A DNA stretch of 54,073 bases from a virus: positions 1-54,073 of IMG/VR virus record IMGVR_UViG_3300036900_000217; one strand, given 5' to 3'. The stretch's first letter is position 1. The number at the start of each line of letters is the position of its first letter. The notes under the pieces were generated by a model. It searched no databases, was not told the DNA's origin, and worked only from the letters and a program-made list of their open reading frames with translations. This document shows positions 31,801-39,585 of this stretch, in pieces. The position numbers and the translations under genes were made by a program.

Positions 31801-33870
31801 GGCTACGACATCAGCGCCGGCAGCCCGACGACAAAGACCGACTTCTTCGACGTCACCGGCATCGACACGCTGAGCAGCTTCGCGAGCGTCGCCGAGGACA
31901 TCGAAATCTGTTCGTGGGGCTCCGATGCCTTTACGACGACGGCGTTCCAGGTCGGCGGCATCGACGACATTCCGATGGGCGGCTTCGCCTTCTTCGACGC
32001 GACGGGCCTCGGCCACACGGCGTTCGTTGGCGACGTCATGGCGCTCAGCGCGTTCGTGGCGAGTGCGGGGCATTACGCCGACGCGCCGATCCCGTGGCAG
32101 TTGTTGAATTGCAAAGAGGCGCCGGGCTATCTCTCCGCTGGCGAATTCGAGTCGTCGACGCAGCGCAACAGCTACGGCATCGCGACCTTCAACGCCGCGA
32201 ACGTCGGCTCCGTTCTCGCCGTCTCGCCGTTCGGCACATACGCCAATAGCGCCGGAACGGGGGCGCTGATTCGTCCGGGCGTTCGATCCGGATCGACCGA
32301 CGCAGACAACGGCACCGACTTGCGCGTCGTGTTCAGCGACTGGGGCGGCTCGCTCGGTAAGCCGTCGGACGGCCTCGATAAAGCCGTCTATTTCACTGTG
32401 GACCCGGCGACGAGCGCCGCGTGGGCGGTGAGCGCCGCACAAGCGGCGGAGCCCATTTTCCAATCGAAGGGCAGTGATCGCCTCGTGATGACGCAAGCCG
32501 GGCTCACCATCGTCTACCGCCCCGCGAACGGCACCGATGGCCAGGTGAACGGCAGCGTCGGCTCGCGCGACCAGCCCGTCACGCCGCTCGAATGGATGGA
32601 CCTCGGCGCCACCAACACGACCGGCCAGGGCGTTCACGCGAATTACAAGAACGACTCGGCCGGAACGAACCGGATTCAGGGCGACCCGTTCACGAATGCG
32701 ACCGCCGGCGCGGACGGCGGCCGTGCGATGACCTACAACCACTCCTATGCCGGGAGCGGCGTCTGGCCGGGCGGCAATTTCGGCGTCATTCTCGGCCCGG
32801 TCGGCGGGTATTGGCTCACAGACTTCCCGCCCTCGTTCGCGAACGGGTCATTCAGCGCGCCCGCATTCATCGAACGATCCCAGCAGAAGACCGCGGGCAT
32901 CTGGGTCAATTTCCACAGCAACACGCTGTCCGCCGACCTCAAGCTCTTCTCGTTCTACGACACCAGCGGCGTCGAGGCCGTGGCCGTGTTCCTCACGACC
33001 GCGCGCAAGGTTCGCGTCGACAACATCCACGGCGCCGGCAATCCGTTCAACCTGGTCGCGGCGACGGCGACGGCGCTCAGCTCCAACGGGCTGAATCAGG
33101 TCGAAGTCGAGCTCGGGCTCGACACCGTCTTTGGCTATGTGAACGTCTGGCGCATCGACGGGAGCACCGGCACGCGCACGCTGATCGGCAGCGCGAGCGG
33201 CATCGACACGCGACACACGAGTGGGAAGAACATCGGCGGCGTCGCGTTTGGCTTCGCGCTCGGGACGGCGAACGGGGACGGCCTCACGGTCAGCGATGCC
33301 TTCGTGGCCTCGTGCGGCACGACCGGCGGCGGAACAGGGCTCGGCGGCTGTCGCGCGGCCACCTTGCTCGCCAACGCGGTCGGCGCCCATAACAGCTCGG
33401 GCGGACCGTACACGAAAGTCACCGATGATCTCGGCTCTGGGGCCATCCCGGACGGCGACTACAACGTGCTCACCGCGGCCGCGCAGGAGGACACATACAA
33501 GGTGCAGGGCGCGCCGGGCGATTGCGTGACCGTCCTCGGGGCGATGCCAATCGTCTATGTCTCTCGCGCGCCGAGCGGCTCAGGGACGAACCAAGGCCGA
33601 ATGGCCATGATCATCGGCGGCGCGGAGTTGCGCGGCCGCGAATTCAACATCACGCACGACTGGCCGGACGGCGATGGCGGAAAGCTCAACCTGAGCAGCA
33701 GCCTGGGTCGTCCGCTCGTCGCGACGCTCAACCCGTCGACCGGTTCGGCGCTCGCCCCGGCGGACTTCGGCGGCGGCAACGCCGAGGTGGGCTATCTCCT
33801 CTCGGCCCACAACAACGACCACTGGATCCGCCAGGTCGTCATTTCCCTCCTCTACGCGTGGACGCATTGA
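28846..33870 (+). CDS. Large tail tip / receptor-binding protein
   Basis: A 1674-residue protein, the largest here. Residues 1-280 form a Tal/gp27-like hub domain (ARLELWNTIAANGGSRLSTG, INPESMTFSIPGNSEAASLV, WPIDQVVTN). A mid part is a long beta domain, followed near residues 733-825 by a fibronectin-III-like module (VVTLTLDGSNVPTAVWTVPL, IYITVVGKDTFGQTTPAGFA). Two regions near 834-1060 and 1330-1495 have the strand pattern of concanavalin A-like lectin domains (RYLLEFGFLIHASAGYVTCR; LNQVEVELGLDTVFGYVNVW). It probably binds host surface sugars. Domain calls after residue 280 are pattern-based. Confidence 0.8.
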   Translation: MPLARLELWNTIAANGGSRLSTGGFLPYRTAWSTTRSLINPESMTFSIPGNSEAASLVRKGLVARRWKSDSDVDWWPIDQVVTNRASGTDVDVTCSPLSFLLGQHGIIADPLASPLNGIPSTSFGFVGLTFTEMLTTYVTTNASVTSVLPWVTLGTIEPTATFDLDVQDVNTLSLITAGLGALAALGVLAEFQLDPSGAINIFTTIGSTAPKFFVRVGKNLQSLKRTVDGSQQYSRLSPKLATLSDGTTTAIGNARWAVTNVASNVITLADPAEGAGPMGFDDQLNGLYVYVEATGSFVAITDSSAANQTVTLTSGTGISNGMLLQFRTTNGSPAGVPTFLDWPLFTSTTPPGIGIVAGQIDKSTLQAVPNLAVNGTMRSWATPTALPDGYTFRQFSSLGATGATSTPTPIAGGGYIDISQNTDPLFTNVAKQNLHFRAINGTLVSPPAKVTPWFDGMPVSVRLRLILTNGWDPTLNSGALMRMNLGIMKADGSIVQWFDDKRVAYAQPGNGRPSLGGTLGPEGQFVDIILEDQDITTPSLLAPSIFAAVQASDISDLSGSAQGLVVMLNFAWSAITGFALTPIEGYIDSIMITPGGVPPDTQSEFGEANQAWQATNAGLALVNPAQASYEVALLDLARLNLDVDPSASPTLGGSGVIFDAEVGANDNERLVEIVENQCVEGDTKLTFSNKNKRLTDLLFQPGAPKSGSPLAGTTTAVASTGGTSPPSSGGTLAAPVVTLTLDGSNVPTAVWTVPLGVNKTWYAWSTSAQPTAADALAGTEIDAPADFTATTSAITSGQTIYITVVGKDTFGQTTPAGFAHLNLAAPPGVPGRTDMAPLFVEDGGGGPRHTDTLYIYENEGMVHSMTGGRNNGPHWLTRNFTSQATYMSSGSGTKEGRVLCWIDLTGKTIVADGQLLYQAMNNGASGSCHLAFGLDSSRHVLVYRTDNGSDALLQTSTVTVPASGRYLLEFGFLIHASAGYVTCRGYDISAGSPTTKTDFFDVTGIDTLSSFASVAEDIEICSWGSDAFTTTAFQVGGIDDIPMGGFAFFDATGLGHTAFVGDVMALSAFVASAGHYADAPIPWQLLNCKEAPGYLSAGEFESSTQRNSYGIATFNAANVGSVLAVSPFGTYANSAGTGALIRPGVRSGSTDADNGTDLRVVFSDWGGSLGKPSDGLDKAVYFTVDPATSAAWAVSAAQAAEPIFQSKGSDRLVMTQAGLTIVYRPANGTDGQVNGSVGSRDQPVTPLEWMDLGATNTTGQGVHANYKNDSAGTNRIQGDPFTNATAGADGGRAMTYNHSYAGSGVWPGGNFGVILGPVGGYWLTDFPPSFANGSFSAPAFIERSQQKTAGIWVNFHSNTLSADLKLFSFYDTSGVEAVAVFLTTARKVRVDNIHGAGNPFNLVAATATALSSNGLNQVEVELGLDTVFGYVNVWRIDGSTGTRTLIGSASGIDTRHTSGKNIGGVAFGFALGTANGDGLTVSDAFVASCGTTGGGTGLGGCRAATLLANAVGAHNSSGGPYTKVTDDLGSGAIPDGDYNVLTAAAQEDTYKVQGAPGDCVTVLGAMPIVYVSRAPSGSGTNQGRMAMIIGGAELRGREFNITHDWPDGDGGKLNLSSSLGRPLVATLNPSTGSALAPADFGGGNAEVGYLLSAHNNDHWIRQVVISLLYAWTH

Positions 33871-34055
33871 TGACGTTTTTCGTGTTTCGGCAAACGCGCC
33901 TTCCCGACGGTTCCCTCGGCGAGACGCGCATCGCGACGGGTCGTCGATTCGACACGAACGGCGAAACGAACGACGTCCGGACCGACGCGGCCGCGTGGGT
34001 CGCCGATCGTCCCAATCCGGACGCCGTGTTCAAGATCGTCGAGGTGCCCACGTGA
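33870..34055 (+). CDS. Small tail-region protein, 61 aa
   Basis: ATG 33870 is in a TGATG overlap with the tip gene. A short beta-rich protein (TFFVFRQTRLPDGSLGETRI, DAVFKIVEVPT) whose end overlaps the next GTG. No motif recognised. Confidence 0.6.
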   Translation: MTFFVFRQTRLPDGSLGETRIATGRRFDTNGETNDVRTDAAAWVADRPNPDAVFKIVEVPT

Positions 34056-34267
34056 TTGCCACAGAACGGCGGTCCGTCTACATCGTGCTCCGACGCTCGA
34101 CGGCGCTCGACCCGCCCTCGGGCTGGCAGCAGGCGACGCGGATCAATTTCGTCGACCGGGCGGCCGCTGAGCGGTGGATCGCGCATGTCAGCCGTCGGGC
34201 GGAGAACGCGGTCCAGTTCAAGGCGGAAGAGGTCGAGGAGGACCCGCCCATCTACCAGGCCGGCTAA
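34052..34267 (+). CDS. Small tail-region protein, 71 aa
   Basis: GTG start overlapping the previous stop (GTGA). A compact protein with a strand (SVYIVLRRSTALDPPSGWQQ), a helix (RAAAERWIAHVSRRAENA) and an acidic end. It is the last gene before a 153-base gene-free stretch with a terminator. Unknown function. Confidence 0.6.
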   Translation: MIATERRSVYIVLRRSTALDPPSGWQQATRINFVDRAAAERWIAHVSRRAENAVQFKAEEVEEDPPIYQAG

Positions 34268-34348
34268 GGCTGGTTAAAGCGGGTGTTTTAGAGTATGCTG
34301 TAGCTATGTAGAACGGGTCACACATCGCGCACGACCAAGTGCGTCTCC

Positions 34349-34399
34349 GGCGGCACGTGAGGGCTCCCAGCACATCGGGGCATCGCGGGCCGCCTTTTT
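34349..34399 (+). terminator. Probable intrinsic terminator before the lysis region
   Basis: GGCGGC (34349-34354) pairs with GCCGCC (34389-34394), followed by TTTTT. The stem is short with a 34-base loop, weaker than the one at 20449. It lies in the gene-free stretch 34268-34420, whose first 45 bases are unusually AT-rich (TATGCT at 34294) and could hold a promoter, but no good -35 box is present. The tract CTTTTTCGTTT matches the end of the capsid leader terminator. Confidence 0.55.
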
Positions 34400-34420
34400 C
34401 GTTTGCGGGGGTCCTCGTGA

Positions 34421-34840
34421 ATGGCTGCGAACGGCGGATGGACGATCGAGACGCTCCGCGAGCACTTCGATGTCGTGCTCGGGGCGAACGATCGACGCTA
34501 CGAGCAGCGGTTCAAGGACTCGCAGACGGCCGTCGACGCCGCGCTGAACGCAGCGAAGGAAGCAGTGCTCAAGGCCGAGATGGCCAGCGAGAAGCGCTTC
34601 GAGGGCGTCAACGAATTTCGTCAGACGCTCGCCGATCAACAGCGAACGCTCATGCCTCGTGCCGAAGCCGAACTGCGCATGGGGGCGATCGAAGCGCGGC
34701 TCGAGTCGATCACCAAGGCGACGTCCGCGCGCAACGCCGAGCAGAAGGGCGGTCGCGAAGTCTGGGCGTGGGTATTCAGCGGCGTGATGGCGCTGGTCGC
34801 CGTCGGATCGCTCGTCGCTGCGGTCGTCGCGAAGAAATGA
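34421..34840 (+). CDS. Coiled-coil protein with C-terminal membrane span
   Basis: A 139-residue protein. Residues about 25-105 form a charged coiled coil (VDAALNAAKEAVLKAEMASE, KRFEGVNEFRQTLADQQRTL), and residues 116-136 are a single transmembrane helix (VWAWVFSGVMALVAVGSLVA). This is a common phage protein next to lysis genes, sometimes with a holin-like or spanin-like role, but the function is not established. It is the first gene after the terminator at 34349. Confidence 0.7.
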   Translation: MAANGGWTIETLREHFDVVLGANDRRYEQRFKDSQTAVDAALNAAKEAVLKAEMASEKRFEGVNEFRQTLADQQRTLMPRAEAELRMGAIEARLESITKATSARNAEQKGGREVWAWVFSGVMALVAVGSLVAAVVAKK

Positions 34841-34841
34841 C

Positions 34842-35324
34842 GTGCTCACTCTCACCGCGTGGAGCGCTATGCGCCTCGAGGATCAGACGGTCCCCCCGGA
34901 TGGCGCATGGGTCCAGTGGGTCAAGCTCATCGTGCCAGCCGCGTTTCTCGCCGCCATCGCGCTCGGCTGGAACATCGTCCGACCGGCGATCACGCGACTC
35001 CTCTTCTACTTCCTGCGGCACGAGGACGGCCAACTCTACTTCCAGAAGTATTTCGGCGAGACGATGGGAAGCGTGAACGTCGAACTAGCGACCACGGCCA
35101 GCGCGGTGCGGACGCTGCAGAACCGCTTCGAGGATTTCGCGCGCACGCAGACGCGCACGGATCTCCGGATCGGCGAACTGGCTTCACGGTTCGAGACCGT
35201 CGTCGAACGATTCGATGCAAGCATCGATCGCCTCGCCCTGGCGCTCGCGAAGATCGATGGAGCGACGGAAGAGCGGCGATACACAGCAACGAACCACCCG
35301 CGACGACGCGACGGCGACCGATGA
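34842..35324 (+). CDS. Membrane-anchored coiled-coil protein, 160 aa
   Basis: GTG start at 34842; ATG 34869 is an alternative. A transmembrane helix at about residues 27-45 (LIVPAAFLAAIALGWNIVRP) is followed by a helical, charged domain with coiled-coil character (FARTQTRTDLRIGELASRFE) and a basic end. The plan is similar to its neighbours at 34421 and 35349, so these three may form a membrane complex in the lysis or host-interaction region. No specific family. Confidence 0.6.
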   Translation: MLTLTAWSAMRLEDQTVPPDGAWVQWVKLIVPAAFLAAIALGWNIVRPAITRLLFYFLRHEDGQLYFQKYFGETMGSVNVELATTASAVRTLQNRFEDFARTQTRTDLRIGELASRFETVVERFDASIDRLALALAKIDGATEERRYTATNHPRRRDGDR

Positions 35325-35348
35325 ACCGAGGAGAGGCGTGAGGCATGG

Positions 35349-35738
35349 ATGAACTACCACGACGTGCGGGACTGGCTCTGGCTGACAGTGGCCCTCATGT
35401 CGTGGCTCGCCACGTACCTCGCCGTCAGTCTGCGCCGCGCGTTGCGTCCGCACATCGGCCACCTCGCCGCCCTCGAGCGGGTGTCCGAGGACCGTACGAG
35501 GCGGATCGAAGAGGCGGCCGTTGCCGTGCGTTTGTCCAACGAAGAGACGGCCCTCTCTGTGCGCTTGTCGAACGAAGTCAAGATGAAATCCGACGAGTTG
35601 GTGCGCGAAGAGATCAGGATCATGCAAGACGACAACCGGCGAGTCGTGGAGGCAAGTCACTCCGTGCTCGAGGAGTTGATGGGCGTCGCAAGGGAACTCA
35701 GGTTACGGCATCCGACGGCCACCAATCACCAGCACTAA
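35349..35738 (+). CDS. Membrane-anchored coiled-coil protein, 129 aa
   Basis: ATG 35349 with GAGG upstream; ATG 35345 in another frame is not used. A hydrophobic span near residues 9-27 (WLWLTVALMSWLATYLAVSL) is followed by a long coiled coil containing an internal duplication (AVRLSNEETALSVRLSNE). This is the layout of an inner-membrane spanin-like protein, but there is no partner lipoprotein next to it. Assignment open. Confidence 0.55.
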   Translation: MNYHDVRDWLWLTVALMSWLATYLAVSLRRALRPHIGHLAALERVSEDRTRRIEEAAVAVRLSNEETALSVRLSNEVKMKSDELVREEIRIMQDDNRRVVEASHSVLEELMGVARELRLRHPTATNHQH

Positions 35739-35751
35739 ACGGAGAATTCCC

Positions 35752-35982
35752 ATGGCCCAGAAGCTGAAACCCCTCTGCGTCTTCGGTCCGGACAGCGCCG
35801 GCGGGACGACGATCGCCGACCTTCGTGCGCTACTCGCGAATCCGGAGTACAGCGGCGACGACGCCGCGATCACGATCCTGCAGAAAGGCAAGGACTTTTT
35901 CGCGCGCGTCTCGAATGCCGAAGGCGCGCACCCCACGGACCTCAACGAAGCGACGCAGTGTCCTGGCAGCCCGCGGTGCTAG
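35752..35982 (+). CDS. Small hypothetical protein, 76 aa
   Basis: Preceded by GGAG and 8 bases. Contains ADLRALLANPEYSGDDAAIT and a Cys pair at the end (CPGSPRC). The stop abuts the ATG of the next membrane protein. No family recognised. Confidence 0.55.
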   Translation: MAQKLKPLCVFGPDSAGGTTIADLRALLANPEYSGDDAAITILQKGKDFFARVSNAEGAHPTDLNEATQCPGSPRC

Positions 35983-36549
35983 ATGGACGCCGAGACAGTC
36001 GCCATCGTCATGGCGCTGTTGCCAGCGGTCACGCTCGGCGGGCTTCGGCTCGCCGGGCGGCGCCGGGATGCGCGCCTTTGGTGGATCGCCGCCGGCTTCG
36101 CCGTCTCGTGGCTGGCGAACGTGACCGCGCTCGCGTTTCCGCCGAACGACCGCTGGGCACCGACGCTCGTATACCCGGTCACGCAGGTTGCGCTCATCGC
36201 CACGGCGTTCTGGCCGCGCCGCATGGTGCTCTTGCTGGTGCTCGACCTGAGCGCGATCGGACTGGCCGCAATCGTCTGGCGAGGATTGCACGCGCCGGAC
36301 GTGGTGCTCCACTCGGCCGCGTCGCTCGCTGTCGTCGCCATTGTGGTCGACCGTCGGGATGCCTCGTGGCTGGTGCGCGGCTCACTGCTCATCTACTTCG
36401 GCCTCGGCCTCGTCGCGTGGATCCCGCACGCGATGTGGGTTCACGCCCATCCGCTCGCCCACGGCGCAGCGCCGACGTACTGGCCGTACCAGGGCGTGCT
36501 GCTCGCGGGGCTGTTGGCGTTCTCGTGGGTGTGCATCAGCGACGAATGA
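35983..36549 (+). CDS. Multi-span membrane protein, 188 aa
   Basis: About six hydrophobic helices are visible, beginning with IVMALLPAVTLGGLRLAG, then LWWIAAGFAVSWLANVTALA, LVYPVTQVALIATAFW, VLLLVLDLSAIGLAAIVW, and VLLAGLLAFSWVCISDE at the end. Charged loops are short. It resembles small integral proteins in phage lysis or superinfection regions, but there is no signature. Holin function would be a guess. Confidence 0.6.
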   Translation: MDAETVAIVMALLPAVTLGGLRLAGRRRDARLWWIAAGFAVSWLANVTALAFPPNDRWAPTLVYPVTQVALIATAFWPRRMVLLLVLDLSAIGLAAIVWRGLHAPDVVLHSAASLAVVAIVVDRRDASWLVRGSLLIYFGLGLVAWIPHAMWVHAHPLAHGAAPTYWPYQGVLLAGLLAFSWVCISDE

Positions 36550-36568
36550 CTTCAACCGGAGACGTTCG

Positions 36569-36760
36569 ATGAATCTCTACCCACTGATTTTCGCCCTCAT
36601 CGCCATCGTGCTCGGCGCGGTCGTTTCCGCTGTCTGGCCGAACATGGATGCGCAGTACAAGCGGTTGCTCTACATCGTGATCGCCGTCGTCGTGGTCGTC
36701 TGCATCATCGCCGTGTTCTGGCCGCTGTTCGACCGCGGCATGTCGACGCGAGTCACCTGA
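36569..36760 (+). CDS. Two-span holin-like membrane protein, 63 aa
   Basis: Start ATG 36569 after GGAG. Two hydrophobic helices (PLIFALIAIVLGAVVSAVW and LLYIVIAVVVVVCIIAVFW) are separated by a polar turn (NMDAQYKR), with a basic end. This is the size and plan of class II holins; it lies upstream of the lysin gene. The stop shares bases with the next ATG. Function inferred. Confidence 0.5.
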   Translation: MNLYPLIFALIAIVLGAVVSAVWPNMDAQYKRLLYIVIAVVVVVCIIAVFWPLFDRGMSTRVT

Positions 36761-37026
36761 TGACCGTCCGCACGCTGCTCGTGACGATCGGCGCGGTGGG
36801 CGGCGCCTTCGCGTCGATCGCGACCGTGACCGGCTACGCGCGATCGTACCTCGACGGGCGGTACGTTGCCGCGCCCGTGTTCGCGCTCTATGTGCACGAC
36901 GACTCGTTGCGCCATGTGTTCGCACAGCGTGAGCGTGCGCGAACCGCGCAGGTGATCGACTCAATCGAGAAGGCGCACCAGCGCCCCGAAGGTGGCAGGG
37001 TGCTGCAGGCGGGGAATCCGCGATGA
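36760..37026 (+). CDS. Single-span membrane protein, 88 aa
   Basis: TGATG overlap with the previous gene. An N-terminal hydrophobic helix (LLVTIGAVGGAFASIATVTG) is followed by a soluble charged domain (RERARTAQVIDSIEKAHQRP). It could be an N-terminally anchored periplasmic protein. No signature. Confidence 0.55.
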   Translation: MTVRTLLVTIGAVGGAFASIATVTGYARSYLDGRYVAAPVFALYVHDDSLRHVFAQRERARTAQVIDSIEKAHQRPEGGRVLQAGNPR

Positions 37027-37520
37027 CCGGGCCGGCAGTCGTCGCGGTCGAGGTGAAGAGCGGCCGCAGGGCCGCCGACTGGCACGTGCTGCCGAAAAGT
37101 GGCAAGAGCATTTTCTATTATTTGCTAGGCATGCTAGTAGACGAGAACGGCAAGCCGAGCATGTCGCGGTGGATGTTCGCGATCTGGACGTACGTCGGCT
37201 GGGTCATGATCCGCCACGAGCTATTGCTGAAACCTGGCGACGTCTCGATCTCGAATGCTGCTTGGGGTGCCTGGTGGGCAGCAGAGGGCGCCATCTCCCT
37301 GGCGGTGTTCGGCCCGCGTATCGCCTCCTACTTTGGTGCCGGCGCTGCGGGAGCTGTGGCGGGCATCGGATCGAGCATTCGCGATGCGGTTGCCACGATC
37401 GTCACGAAGGTCGATTCCATCAACGCCGCGCCCGCCGCCACGCAAGTCAATGTAAACCAGCCCGCCGCTCCGGCACCCGTCCCGGACGCCGAGACGCCGG
37501 TTCCCTCGCGGGAGGGCTGA
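37023..37520 (+). CDS. Membrane protein, 165 aa
   Basis: Linked by ATGA overlap. The central part has two or three hydrophobic segments (MFAIWTYVGWVMIRH, WWAAEGAISLAVFGPRIASY, GAGAAGAVAGIGSSI), followed by a Pro/Ala-rich, probably unstructured end (APAPVPDAETPVPSREG). The region around 37100-37140 is less GC-rich than its neighbours. Just upstream of the DUF1906 lysin; possibly part of lysis, unproven. Confidence 0.55.
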   Translation: MTGPAVVAVEVKSGRRAADWHVLPKSGKSIFYYLLGMLVDENGKPSMSRWMFAIWTYVGWVMIRHELLLKPGDVSISNAAWGAWWAAEGAISLAVFGPRIASYFGAGAAGAVAGIGSSIRDAVATIVTKVDSINAAPAATQVNVNQPAAPAPVPDAETPVPSREG

Positions 37521-37521
37521 G

Positions 37522-38199
37522 ATGCCGTCGACGAAAGTCGCCCCGGCCGGAACGCTTGGCTTCGACACGAATACGCCGCTCGATGCCGAGGGCGCGGTCG
37601 CGTTCTACGAGCACGGGTATCGGTTCGCGGTGCGCTACGTGCGGCGCGTCCTGGCGCGCGCGAACGATCTGAGCGTCGCCGAGATCCAGCGACTTCACGA
37701 CGCGGGGCTCGCCGTCAGCGTCGTGCAGCACGTCGAGTCAGAAACCTCGTGGGTGCCCTCGGTCGACAAAGGCGCGGAGTACGGCGCGAACGCCGCCGCT
37801 GCGACGGGGCTCCTCGGCATTCCGCAGGGCGTCGTCGTGTGGTGCGACCTGGAGGGCGTCGCGCGCGGCACGCCCGCAGCGACGACGCTCGCGCATTGCA
37901 ACGCGTGGTTCGAAGCAGTCGCGGGTCAGGGCTACGTCCCCGGCATCTACGTGGGCTGGCACTGCGGCCTCACGCCCGACCAACTCTATCGCGGCCTCAA
38001 GTTCGCGCACTTCTGGGGGGCTTATAATCTGAATTCGGACGAAGAGCCGGCGATCCGCGGGCTGCAGATGAAGCAGCACGCCGCACTGCACAAGGACGTT
38101 CCGGCGGGACTTCCCTACTCGATCGACGTCGACACCGTGCGCGCCGATAATCTCGGCGGCCTGCCGATCGTCTACGCGCCGGACGGGTGGTTGACGTGA
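37522..38199 (+). CDS. Putative endolysin, DUF1906 / glycoside hydrolase-like domain
   Basis: A 225-residue protein. GTLGFDTNTPLDAEGAVAFY, YRFAVRYVRRVL and VSVVQHVESETSW are typical of DUF1906 (Rv2525c-like) domains, which have a glycoside-hydrolase TIM-barrel-like fold; acidic residues in VVVWCDLEGVARGTP and YVPGIYVGWHCGL fall in the likely active site. No signal peptide and no cell-wall binding repeats. Position next to several small membrane proteins suggests a cell-wall-degrading lysin. Catalysis is inferred from family. Confidence 0.7.
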   Translation: MPSTKVAPAGTLGFDTNTPLDAEGAVAFYEHGYRFAVRYVRRVLARANDLSVAEIQRLHDAGLAVSVVQHVESETSWVPSVDKGAEYGANAAAATGLLGIPQGVVVWCDLEGVARGTPAATTLAHCNAWFEAVAGQGYVPGIYVGWHCGLTPDQLYRGLKFAHFWGAYNLNSDEEPAIRGLQMKQHAALHKDVPAGLPYSIDVDTVRADNLGGLPIVYAPDGWLT

Positions 38200-38564
38200 C
38201 GCTTCCCGTGCCGCAGATCTCGCCCGCCACGATCGACACGTGGCGCATGGACGCGCCGATCACGGTCATCGCCGCCGGGTATCGCATCACGATTCCCGAG
38301 GGGACGCTTTCGGACGGCGCGAGCATTCCGCGGATCTGCTGGCCGATCGTCTCGCCGTTCGAGGTCTCGGTCATCGCGCCATTCGTACACGATCTCCTCT
38401 ATCAGCGCCTCGGGAAGATCGACGACTTCACCACGGTCGGCCGGAACGTCGTCGATCGGATCTTCTACGACCTGATGAAGCAGGAAGACATCTACTGGTG
38501 GCGTCGGTGGCTCGCCTTCCGCGCCGTGCGGATCTTCGGCGGCTCGCACTGGAGGGCCGCGTGA
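38196..38564 (+). CDS. DUF1353 family phage protein
   Basis: A 122-residue protein starting with GTG 38196, whose TG overlaps the preceding TGA; an upstream GTG at 38187 is less likely. Signature parts of DUF1353 are ITIPEGTLSDGASIPRICWP, APFVHDLLYQR and WWRRWLAFRAVRIFGG. The family is widespread in phages next to lysis genes; its role is not established. Confidence 0.8.
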   Translation: MTLPVPQISPATIDTWRMDAPITVIAAGYRITIPEGTLSDGASIPRICWPIVSPFEVSVIAPFVHDLLYQRLGKIDDFTTVGRNVVDRIFYDLMKQEDIYWWRRWLAFRAVRIFGGSHWRAA

Positions 38565-38905
38565 GCGCGCCGGAGCATGGCGACATGGTTCGCGACGGGC
38601 GCGATGTATGGCCGGACGACGCGCCGCCGGGGACGTTCGACATCGTGCCGCACGGCATGGAAGGCTACCCGGGCGTGACGGCGCACATGACGTTCGAGTG
38701 CCCGAACCGTCATCGGTGCTCGGTTGCGCTCGCGCCGCAACCGATTCCGCGGCCGAGCGACGACAAACTCTACGTCTGGGGCTGGGACGGCAACGTCGAG
38801 CGGCCGACACTCACGCCGTCAATCAACTGCGTCGCCGAGAAGAACGGCAAGTCGACGGGCGGCTGCGGCTGGCACGGCTTCATCACAAATGGCGTGATGC
38901 GATGA
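38561..38905 (+). CDS. DUF6527-like zinc protein
   Basis: GTG 38561 overlaps the preceding TGA. The protein (114 aa) contains FECPNRHRCSVALAPQP, LYVWGWDGNVERPTLTPSIN and GGCGWHGFITNGVMR, a combination I know from phage DUF6527 proteins; the Cys residues probably bind one zinc ion. Role unknown. The gene sits in the lysis region between the DUF1353 and spanin-like genes. Confidence 0.75.
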   Translation: MSAPEHGDMVRDGRDVWPDDAPPGTFDIVPHGMEGYPGVTAHMTFECPNRHRCSVALAPQPIPRPSDDKLYVWGWDGNVERPTLTPSINCVAEKNGKSTGGCGWHGFITNGVMR

Positions 38906-39585
38906 CCGCGCCTCGCTCCGTCGAGCAGGATCTCGAGGCCGTGCTCGCCGCGGCGAAGATGCACCGCCGCGCGTCGTATATCCTTGCGGCGATCGTCCTC
39001 GGCCTCGTCATCCTCTTCCTGTTCATGTTCTGCCGGGCGCAGCCGAACGTGATTCCGGCGAAGGATCAGCAGGCGCTCGACGTGCAGCATGGCACGCAGA
39101 AGGGCTACGACTCGACGCGGAAAGAGAACGTGAAGGCCGAAGGCGCGAGCGTGCTTCGGTCGTCCACACACGTCCGCCAGGCCACGACGTCGCTACACGC
39201 GGCGGATTCGTTGCACGTCATCGCCCTCGCACTGCAGAAGCTCGCCGAGGCGCAGCGCGACACGTCGTCGCGCTGGTATGGCGTAGCGATGATCACGCAG
39301 AAAGAAAACGATTCGCTGCGCGCGTCGAATCGAGGTCTGGACTCGGCCTTGCAACAGCAGAAGATCGCGACGGCGTTCGCCGATCAGCGCGCGCGCACCG
39401 ATTCGATCCGCCTCGTCGCCTCCTCGCAACTCAACGATCGGCTCGCGAACGATGTGAAAACGGCGGGTCAATGCCGTTTCGGCCACGGGCTGTTTCAGTG
39501 CCCGACGCGAACGGAGACCGCCGTCACCGTCACGATCACCACGCTCATCGCGAAGGCGATCATCGACTCTCGGAGAAAACCGTAA
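38902..39585 (+). CDS. i-spanin-like membrane coiled-coil protein, 227 aa
   Basis: ATGA start overlap. A transmembrane helix near residues 29-48 (ILAAIVLGLVILFLFMFC) is followed by a long coiled-coil region with many Gln and Ala (HVRQATTSLHAADSLHVIAL, GLDSALQQQKIATAFADQRA) and a C-terminal hydrophobic strand. This is the layout of an inner-membrane spanin. No clear outer lipoprotein partner is embedded. Function inferred. Confidence 0.6.
   Translation: MTAPRSVEQDLEAVLAAAKMHRRASYILAAIVLGLVILFLFMFCRAQPNVIPAKDQQALDVQHGTQKGYDSTRKENVKAEGASVLRSSTHVRQATTSLHAADSLHVIALALQKLAEAQRDTSSRWYGVAMITQKENDSLRASNRGLDSALQQQKIATAFADQRARTDSIRLVASSQLNDRLANDVKTAGQCRFGHGLFQCPTRTETAVTVTITTLIAKAIIDSRRKP

Noticed and set aside
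30520-32742. Reverse-strand frame of 740 residues
   Set aside because: Lies opposite the tip protein gene, has low-complexity Arg-rich text and no ribosome site; a codon-bias shadow.
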